From contig JAITYX010000047.1 in assembly GCA_021018815.1 (NCBI GenBank), forward strand, positions 1,550,001 to 1,614,000: a stretch of 64,000 nucleotides of DNA, in the 5' to 3' direction. Every line of letters starts with the position of its first letter. Positions within the stretch are counted from its first letter, which is position 1. Under the pieces are notes generated by a model. It ran no database searches, was not told where the DNA came from, and worked only from the letters and a program-made list of their open reading frames with translations. Position numbers and translations under genes: made by a program. Positions 56,894-64,000 of this stretch are shown piece by piece. This DNA is from Talinum fruticosum (Eukaryota; Streptophyta; Magnoliopsida; Caryophyllales; Talinaceae).

Positions 56894-59800
56894 CTGCATT
56901 CATCAAAGACCCAAAACCAAAAAAGAAAAAAAGAATGGTAAAACAAACAAATAGGCACGTCATATATAACAAATTCCTTTGCAAAGCATATTAAAAATGT
57001 AGTATTACCACAGAGGTGCCCATGGTGTTGACAGCTCTAGAAAAGGATATGGCCACCTGATAGTTAATTATCATATACGGTACCCTGTTTATTAGTACTC
57101 TGAAAAATTACATACACGGAGGCAGAAACGAAAAGGTTTCGAATGCCTACCATGTGAAACCGCAGAGATGGATAAGCCATTGAAATATTACATACACGGA
57201 GGTCCACAGCACAACATATGCAAGCCGGAACCAAGGGAATGGCTGCACAAATTTACGATGTTCAACTTAATACTACTAATTCATTATAACTGTATCAAAA
57301 GCTTCTAATAAAAGTAATCCTTTCAATTAGGAGATAATAAAAGAAAATGTTTTCTCGGTGTACTTACAAGGCGATTCAGAAAAGTATCAACGAGTAGAAA
57401 AGCAGCATTCAGGGTATGCATGGATCCCATCAACTGTAGCACACAAGCAACACCAAAGAGTTTTGATCAATAGTAGTGTTCTGAGGTGCCCTTTTCGGGT
57501 GAATCAAGATTTAAGTTAGAAAATTGAAGGCCTTTTTAAGAGTCTAAAAATGTGAAGGAAAAGGAGTAAAAGAGCTCCTGACCAAGTTCAAGCCAAGATG
57601 TGCGTTTGACAGGAATGGGACGATAATACACCAAAAAACGACATCAGTTAAAACAACAGCTCCTGCACAAGTCTGCAAAAAACAAAACATCGGAAGTTGT
57701 AACAAAAAGAATTCATGGACCATATCAAAACCACATCTTCAAGAAATTGAAATCAATAACCTGATATGCAGTTTGCATCAAATAGCCCCAAAATCCAGCC
57801 CTCTGCGAGTCCTGTTCCTCAAGATAATAGCTTTGTAACTGGACATATCTCTTATCAAAGCCGTTTCTCTTGGTTGTTAAGGACACATTCTGTTCCAAAT
57901 GCCGTCCAACTTCGGATCTTTTGACATCTCCAATGCAAGCTCTGTGCGTGTAGAGTAACCAGCATCCATGGGCTGATACGACAGTACCTATCTGCATAAA
58001 ATATATATGCAGAGATGTCATATATTACACAAGTGATTGCTTGATTGTGAGAAAATGGTTAGTTTAATTAGCTGCTTGATTGTGAAAGTGATTGCTAGTT
58101 TGGGGCGTACCGCAAAGTATAACATAACCAATGCGAAAGTCCATCTGCAGATAAACCATATGACAATAGAGTGGTTATGGAGCTCATCCTTATCTGGATA
58201 AATTATGATTTATACATACACAAAAACTAGAACACCAAAGGGTCATAAAATGAAGATCAAAGATGATGAGCATGATTTTTTTAGTTTGTAAATCTTCATT
58301 GTAGGATTAGGCAGAACGCATCTTTATTTTCCAAATCACTGAAAAAAGAGTCTTAGAGATGAAAGTACAACATATAAAAACCGTTCGGAAGTTCATAAAA
58401 AATTAAGTAGAAGTATAAAAAGAATTATGACGCATGGACTGATCAAGAAAATAACCCTCCTATTAGTGGTACGCTTTCGTAGATTAAATTGGGGGAGTGA
58501 CAAAATTATTGAACATTTTACATTAGAATAATGAATTAAAATAAATTTTACTTGGGGATCTTCTATACTATACTATAAATTTGGACATTTATTACTGTAT
58601 TTTATGGGTATTTATTATTTATAAACCACTGTACTCTAAACTTGGACGTTCGTATACTGAACTTTTGAGTATTTGTTATTTACAAACCAACATTGTGTTG
58701 GGAGTGGTTGACAAGGTGATACACTGATGTGGCAGCGGAGCTTGTGATTCAGGAGAAAGGAGAGAGATGGGGAAGAGGAGAGGGGTAACATGTTTCACTT
58801 AAACAATGACAAAACAGTAAAGATACATTTTCGATCAAGTTTGGATCACAAGTTTTGCCTACCACGTCAGCGCGTTGCCGAGTCAACCACCCTCCAACTT
58901 GGTGTTAGTTTATAAATAACAAATATCTCAAAAAATGGTATGCAAACATTCAAATTTATAATATAATATATAATTGTCTAAGATTGTGAAGTATAATTTA
59001 TTTTAATTTAATATTCCTTCTAAAATTTATAATCTCAACTCTCACGTTATAGCTTGAACGCCAAAACATGGAAAAGTTCTTTCACTGAAAATGTTCTAAC
59101 TGTGAATATATAATCGTTAACAACCTAAGAATAACTTGTCGCTGTAGTATGGTGGTGAGTATTCCCGCCAGTCACGCAGGTGACCTAGGTTTGATCCCCG
59201 GCACCAGTGTAATTTTTTTCTTTTTAAATTCTAGTTATATTTCTCGTAAATACGTTCGATAGAAAAAATTGGCATGACCAAAGTAATCTAAAGCAGAAAT
59301 GAAACAAAAAGAGTGAGTTGTTTTTTTTTTTTTTTTTTTTAAGTTAAAAGAGTGAGTTCTTATTGTACCGATTTAATGTCATTCAAACTTTTGCGAGATC
59401 ATAATTACAAAAATTGTAACCCATACCAGGTGAGGCTTGAGCATTTTCTATCACTTTCAACATGACAAATTTCAATTTAAACGCCATATTTTAAAAAGGA
59501 AAAAAGGAATCTCAACCGAGAAAACAATTTAGAATCCTCAACAATATTGATCCTATAACAATCAGGGAAAAAGAGTTGCACACAAAACCAAAAATCTGAT
59601 AATTCAAAACCATTTTTCGGAGATATTTGGAATTAATTGAGTCCAAAAGATCAATTTTTAAAAAACCCATACAAAAACTTTTTAAAACCATTTTTATCGA
59701 GGTGAAATCTTTTGAAAAAGGTCAATCCAATTTATACCCACAATAAGAAAAAAAAATCGGTTGCTAGACTTGGAAATGTACTTATTTGATGCATGAGTGC

Positions 59801-60171
59801 TTACTCGGTGTAATACATAAAGATTGAACCTCCCCATTGCTGGATATCCCAAGCCAAGAAGGCAGCGAGGACAAAAATGAAAGCAATCGAATCCCGAGGA
59901 GCCAGGCAGGGTGCAGGCCGCGCCAGCAACTGGTCCACAGTCGCGATGAGCTGATGTAGCCGCCACCAGCCTTTGCATAGTAATCATCATTTCCGTCGAG
60001 CTCTTCGCCAGTAGTAGTCCTGGATCTTGAGATGAGTAGGCTCTCATACAAGCTCTTCTTCTGGCCTCCTCCTGCGCGTTCTTTCCTCCACAGGACGTAA
60101 ACTGAAACGAGGATTGCCGCCCCAACTATGATGAAACAGACCATATCATACCAATGAACCGCAAGTGCCAT
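56776..60171 (-). CDS. Rolling stone-like multi-pass membrane protein, whole gene
   Basis: A plant membrane protein of the family that includes Drosophila rolling stone and Arabidopsis AT1G10660-type proteins. Its biochemical role in plants is unknown. Eight coding exons join in phase: 60171-59805, 58144-58111, 57991-57761, 57672-57583, 57433-57368, 57242-57151, 57056-57009 and 56893-56776. The product would be 348 residues, with an N-terminal membrane segment (VCFIIVGAAILVSVYVLW), the conserved LWTSCWRGLHPAWLLGIRLL, WTFALVMLYFA, GTVVSAHGCW, AGAVVLTDVVFWCIIVPFL, WWPYPFLELSTPWAPLWY and a last membrane helix near the end. The Trp/Pro block is the family signature. Exon 1 is one base short: T5 at 59873-59877 where the family and the splice phase require six, so a literal translation goes out of frame after IRLLSF. 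All other exons are clean. Confidence 0.92.
57009..57056 (-). CDS. Rolling stone-like exon 7
   Basis: 48 nt, ATCAG|GTGGCC to CTCTGTG|GTAATA. It encodes the family signature WWPYPFLELSTPWAPLW across its borders. Confidence 0.92.
57151..57242 (-). CDS. Rolling stone-like exon 6
   Basis: 92 nt, GTGCAG|CCATTC to CACATG|GTAGGC. It encodes PFPWFRLAYVVLWTSVYVIF followed by QWLIHLCGFT. Confidence 0.92.
57368..57433 (-). CDS. Rolling stone-like exon 5
   Basis: 66 nt, CTACAG|TTGATG to CGCCTT|GTAAGT. It encodes LMGSMHTLNAAFLLVDTFLN followed by RL, with the conserved MH-LNA and D. Confidence 0.92.
57583..57672 (-). CDS. Rolling stone-like exon 4
   Basis: 90 nt, TTGCAG|ACTTGT to AACTTG|GTCAGG. It encodes TCAGAVVLTDVVFWCIIVPF and LSNAHLGLNL, a membrane helix with a conserved TD. 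Confidence 0.92.
57761..57991 (-). CDS. Rolling stone-like exon 3
   Basis: 231 nt, ATGCAG|ATAGGT to CATATCAG|GTTATT. It encodes IGTVVSAHGCWLLYTH, a hydrophilic loop (KRSEVGRHLEQNVSL...) and GFWGYLMQTAYQ. Confidence 0.93.
58111..58144 (-). CDS. Rolling stone-like exon 2 (34 nt micro-exon)
   Basis: CTGCAG|ATGG to TTTGCG|GTACGC. It encodes WTFALVMLYFA, completing a membrane helix. Confidence 0.92.
58563..58972. mobile_element. MITE with long inverted arms, left arm partly duplicated
   Basis: The arm with TTGAGTATTTGTTATTTACA and AACCAACA near 58670-58695 matches, inverted, the arm near 58905-58935, and the terminal ATAAATTTGGACATTT matches the right-end complement ATAAATTTGAATGTTT. On the left, a block of about 58 bp (from ATTTGGACATTTATTAC to ATTTATAAACCA) is repeated in tandem. 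Confidence 0.7.
59138..59208 (+). pseudogene. tRNA-Asp(GTC)-like pseudogene
   Basis: Near full-length similarity to plant tRNA-Asp: GTCGCTGTAGTATGGTGGTG at the 5' end, an anticodon region CCCGCCAGTCACGC and a T-arm GGTTTGATCCCCGGC. Both internal Pol III boxes are recognisable. The acceptor stem no longer pairs well (two mismatches and two G-U pairs) and the anticodon stem has a mismatch, so it is probably dead. A T-rich run follows, as a Pol III terminator would. It lies in an intron on the opposite strand. Confidence 0.7.
59805..60171 (-). CDS. Rolling stone-like exon 1, one-base deficit
   Basis: Starts at ATG 60171 and ends ACCGA|GTAAGC. It is 367 nt long; exon 2 needs two carried bases, which 368 nt would give. 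The correct frame after the T5 run encodes VLAAFLAWDIQQWGGSIFMY and the family's YTE end, so the deficit is localised to that run. Confidence 0.92.
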
Positions 60172-60656
60172 TGTTTAAGTTAACCTACTTTATCTCTTTC
60201 TCATCAAGTCTTGGAGAATGTCCAACAAAAATGAGAGGGATTTGGTGATCATTGCTTAGTTTTGAGCTGAAAGTCTGACTTTGCTTTGTGGATTGACTGG
60301 TAGATTTGACAGTCAGATAGTTAGCATAACTGGTTTGATTAGTTGGTAATGATCAAGTCATCCACATAATTAAGTTATCAGTACAAGTAAAGATGGTGGC
60401 TTATTAGCTCATTAGAGGTATACCGTTAATTATATACTTCTAGGCTTGGCGGCAAAGATCGAGTCACATACGTTGCTATTCACTAATTTGAGAGCTGAAA
60501 ACTTATTTATCAAATATAATCAATTGGCATATTTTCGTTGATTTTGTGAGATTATCATTCACATGTGATAAATAAACTATCGTATAATGAAATTAATTAG
60601 TTAAATTTTTGTTGACTTGAAAGTGATATAATAAAAATAAATACTTTGAATGATTG
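60172..60656 (-). promoter_or_regulatory. Upstream region of the rolling stone-like gene
   Basis: The start codon at 60171 is preceded by an AT-rich leader. No clear TATA box or other site could be fixed. The region ends at a retrotransposon LTR, which leaves about 485 bp of host promoter. Confidence 0.35.
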
Positions 60657-62270
60657 TGTAAACACTTAAAAAGTATCATCCTTTTTTATTTATTTATTTA
60701 TTTTATTTTTCACGACCCGATGATGAAAATTCGGTCTCGTTTGCAAGTTCGGGTTGAGATCAAACTAAAGTAGAGTGGTGAAACCAGTTGAGCTCACAAA
60801 AAGCCAAACAACACCACAAAACAACTCGGTTTGTTTTTCCTTGGGCCAGATCAGTCCATATTCATTTATTTTCAAACAGTCTAACTAGGTCCGGCTACCA
60901 AACTTGGCTCTAAACCGACACAAGTCTCCAAGCTTGCTAAACGCATCACTTCCTCCTTTTTAACGTCTAAATACGGTGCGCTTTCCCATATCTTAATTAG
61001 GTCATTTTGGAGGCCGACTTTGGGCCATGGACTCCTCTCGAACGGTGTCATTTTGGATGGTTCAGTTTTTCAATTTTTTCTTTATCCATTTTCGAAAATT
61101 TCAGGCCCGCTTAATCTCTTGATCAACGGTTGGGGACTAATTTTAAGGTTTCATAAACCCCAAAATTTTCTGTAATTAGAGGGCCTCCCTCCCTCTTATC
61201 CTATTTTACGAAAAATTTGCTTACGAGTCAATTCAGGTTTGGGTAATTATTTATACGAACCACTAATTCTGGATAAATATTTATGGGTCCATTAAGGTTT
61301 GAGTAAATATTTTTCGAACCAATTCCGTTGGAGAACTATGAATTCCGGAGGAAAAAGTGGCATGGCATCATGGAATGACTAACTTAGCCTTAACTTCCGT
61401 CACACAGAAATCAACTTCAATAAGGGTAAATCGGTTATTTTATGATTTTTACTCGTATTTCATAGTTTCTGTTGGAATTTGTTTAAAAAATATTTACTCA
61501 AACCTTCGTGGACTCGAAATATTTATCCAAAATTAGTGAGTTACATAAAGAATTACCCAAAGTTAGATGGACCCGTATGCAAATTTAACCCTATTTCGCA
61601 CACTAGTTTCAGCTCATTTATGCCCAATTGCTGTTGAAACTCTCTCCTCTCTCTGGTTGATAGTCTCTCTCATTCACACTCAAAATTCCCTTCTAAACCT
61701 TTCACAAAAAGACCTTCTTTTGCCTCTTTTGCTCACCACCACCATACCGTCAATCTATTGAAATCGATCGATATCCAAGCCTAGCAGTGTGGGTCAACTT
61801 GAGGGCATCATTTGGCCATTTAGAGTTTATCTTTTCATTTTATTATCGCTTTCCATATTATGGTTTGAGATGCAATCGTTTTACTTTTCCACCCCGCCCG
61901 ATGTAATTTATTTATTGCTTTCTTTCTCTCTTTCCTTTATTGCTTTCTTTGTTACTTTCATTTATTGCTTTAAATCGTGTTTTAGTTACTTTAATTTCTA
62001 CTTTTTGTATGTGTTTGATTGTCTTTCTTAGCATGACTTAAACTCCCTTTTTAATTAGTATAGGTCGTCCTTAGGACAGTGAAATGAGGAGCATCCCTCC
62101 TTCATTTCGTACCATCACTCCCGAACACTCGAATTAATGGTTTTAACTAATGGAATCCCTTTTAAAACCTTTTCTTAATTTTATGTTTTTCCCTTTTTGT
62201 TGTCCCATCTGTAAACTCCCTTTTGATCTTTTTAATTACTTTATTTATAACAATAATACTAAAAGGATAG
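60657..62270 (+). mobile_element. Truncated Tat/Ogre LTR D with MITE insertion
   Basis: Begins TGTAAACACTTAAAAAGTAT and follows the other LTRs of the window through GATGATGAAAATTCGGTCTC-type and CCGCCCGATGTAATTTATTT-type segments, ending near 62270 before the LTR terminus. It is interrupted by a MITE at 61208-61588. No internal retrotransposon sequence adjoins it. Confidence 0.75.
61208..61588. mobile_element. Mutator-like MITE inside LTR D
   Basis: Arms of about 95 bp: left AATTTGCTTACGAGTCAATT..., right complement AATTTGCATACGGGTCCATC..., both continuing through TTTGGGTAATTATTT-type and GGATAAATATTT and AAGGTTTGAGTAAATATTTT. Flanks TCCTATTTT (61199-61207) and CCCTATTTC (61589-61597) are a likely 9-bp target duplication with two changes. 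Confidence 0.85.
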
Positions 62271-62323
62271 GTAGTGTTAATATCTTTGTATTTGCAATTC
62301 ACTTCATATTGATGATCACTCGA

Positions 62324-62998
62324 TTATGGTTGCGTTTGTTATAACTTTTGGTAATTTTCCTAAAATTTTAATAAACTTTCTCTAATTATGATGTTTGGTA
62401 AAAAATTATTTTATAAAGTTAATTTACATAAAAGTTAGCTTTCATAATTTGAGAAAGTTGATAAAATACAACTTTCTCCATCAACTTATAGGCAAAGTTA
62501 TGATACTTCTTTAATAAATTTTTATTTCAATTTTATTATAATTTTCTTATATTTATTTTTCTTAAAAATTATTTTTTTATATTTCTATTTCTTTTTTATG
62601 TCCTATATTTATTTTTTATTATATTGTTATTTTCATATATTTTTCTCTACTTGGTAGTATTCAATTTTTTTTGGAATAAGAAAAAATAAAATTTTTGCTC
62701 TTATTTTATCAAGATAAATGGTTAAAAGATGAGATACCTTACCCATCCGTTCTTCCAAAAAAAAGTAGAAAACTATTTTAATCAAAATAAATGTTGTTAT
62801 AGTCTCGTATAACTTATGTAAAAAATTAATATAATGATGAAATAAAAAATTATTTAATTACTAAAATAAAGTAAATAAGATATAAAATTATCAAAACACA
62901 ATTAACTTATTTATACAACTACCGTGTAATTACATACAGTTACAAGTATAGCTATAGCACAGCCGCAATGCAGCTATAACTTTCCCAAACGCAGTCTG
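62324..62998. mobile_element. Possible MITE (TGCGTTTG ends)
   Basis: The left end GGTTGCGTTTGTTATAAC is inverted relative to the right-end complement GACTGCGTTTGGGAAAGTTA. The interior is very AT-rich and non-coding. A target duplication was not found. Confidence 0.5.
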
Positions 62999-64000
62999 TA
63001 TAAATTTACAAAATTCAATCCAAAAATAATCCTACTAGATATGCTTTAAAAATGTGAAAAAGTCTTATACATTATCAATTAACTTGAGTGTATATATTTA
63101 CTTTAGATGAATATAATTTCAAAGTGTATCATATTGGGAGTGTTATTAAGTTCTACAATGAATTTGTCAAAGAAATACATTTTATATGGACTATTATATT
63201 AATTGGCCTCTATCACTAAGTAATACTTTTAAATTAATGGTTGAGATTTTTAGGAGAAATCAAATGTTGAAAATGATTTCAATTATAATAGTTAGAATAT
63301 TTTTCAACTATGTAAGAATCTTACGTATTGAAACTTTTTAAATTAATTTAAAACTGACTTAAGTTCTACATTCACTTCTAAACATTCGATTCCGTTGATT
63401 TTATGAAAATATGGAGGAAAGAAAAAAATTTAAAAATTATTATTTTTTCTTTATTCGGATTGAAGAAAAAGGGAAAGAAAAAGATTTGGATGGAAAAGAT
63501 CATGAAAAGTTTAATTTATTTGGTAAATAATATCTTTCTTCCAAAATTAAGAGGAAAATAGGAGGAAAAAGTTTTGGAGTGAATTCTCAAAGACATATCC
63601 GTTGAGACCATCAACAGTTTAACTTTATTTTTGGTGAAGAGAAGGCCACATTATCGGTGATGGGGAAGACAAAGCAAACCAATTCATTTGTACAACGACA
63701 CTTCTTTCTACCGGATCCCATCGTTGCTCTTGCTAGTCTGCTGAAAATAGCGAGGACATGCTTACAGCTGTTGGGCCACCTTCTTTGACACGTTTACACT
63801 TCACCACCATCACCGTCTTGTCCAGGAAAGGCTATTTTTTTTTTTTTTTTTGCCTTTGGTCATGGGCTATAGGTATAGTGTTAGAGAGAGAGAAGGGGAC
63901 GTAAAGGGGAAGAGAGAGCACACGTAAGAGAGAAAGCCTGTAAGGTGTTGGGAAAATATGGGATTGATTATATTTTTGAGGCGTGAATAGGATCACTTTC
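62999..64000. other. AT-rich intergenic DNA, no gene seen
   Basis: No supported reading frame. The last 150 bp contain a T18-type run and GA-rich repeats that might be a leader of a gene beyond the window, but nothing proves it. Confidence 0.35.

Larger units (their letters stand above)
58145..59804 (-). other. Rolling stone-like intron 1
   Basis: 1.66-kb intron containing a MITE at about 58563-58972, a tRNA-Asp-like relic at 59138-59208 and a T20-type run near 59321-59340. Confidence 0.88.

Noticed and set aside
60657..62270. 3' LTR of element C
   Set aside because: It has the right orientation, but a complete host gene and several other elements lie between. It lacks adjoining internal sequence, so a separate insertion is simpler.

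Overview
The window is nuclear DNA of a flowering plant, most likely a eudicot. Two host genes with GT-AG introns are recognisable, and the rest is mostly TE-rich: Tat/Ogre-type Ty3 retrotransposons, a chromovirus-like solo LTR, LINE fragments, MITEs, microsatellites and a decayed tRNA. No operons, CRISPR arrays or other prokaryotic features are visible.

Host gene 1 is a HUA2-type (ENHANCER OF AG-4) nuclear protein on the minus strand, from its start codon at 27069 to about 6902, in about ten coding exons. It has an N-terminal PWWP domain, a central acidic/low-complexity region, an RPR/CID-type Pol II CTD-interaction region and a proline-rich C-terminus. Three introns are very large (about 2.3, 8.7 and 3.7 kb) and hold TE debris. 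Host gene 2 is a multi-pass membrane protein of the plant family related to Drosophila rolling stone, on the minus strand at 56776-60171 with eight exons that all join in phase. Both genes are broken in this sequence by single missing bases at short homopolymers (one in gene 2, two clear and two probable in gene 1). Every break has the same sign, which looks more like consensus error than independent pseudogenisation.

Layout: 640-2640 is a Tat/Ogre fragment (LTR end, 5'UTR repeats, gag). 2.9-5.9 kb holds microsatellites, a 233-bp tandem duplication and a small DNA transposon. 6.9-27.1 kb is the HUA2 gene. 28.3-31.8 kb is a degenerate LINE (ORF1, endonuclease, start of RT) cut exactly by a plus-strand Tat/Ogre LTR at 31779. 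The plus-strand element (LTR 31779-33764, gag-pol 40873-46560) is itself interrupted by a minus-strand, pol-less Tat/Ogre element (LTRs 39127-40872 and 33917-35700) that carries two different minisatellites. 46.6-48.9 kb and 52.05-52.7 kb hold minus-strand TE remnants, split by a 3.1-kb solo LTR (48905-52045) with a perfect 5-bp target duplication. 54.6-56.5 kb is the 3' half of a LINE. 56.8-60.2 kb is host gene 2, whose first intron contains a tRNA-Asp-like relic and a MITE. 60.66-62.27 kb is a truncated Tat/Ogre LTR with a Mutator-like MITE inside it.

The two host genes show no functional link. I found no convincing undescribed system. The most useful observations are the shared frameshift signature, the duplicated 3' splice site in HUA2, the possible exitron-like intron, and the nested, minisatellite-bearing Tat/Ogre structure.
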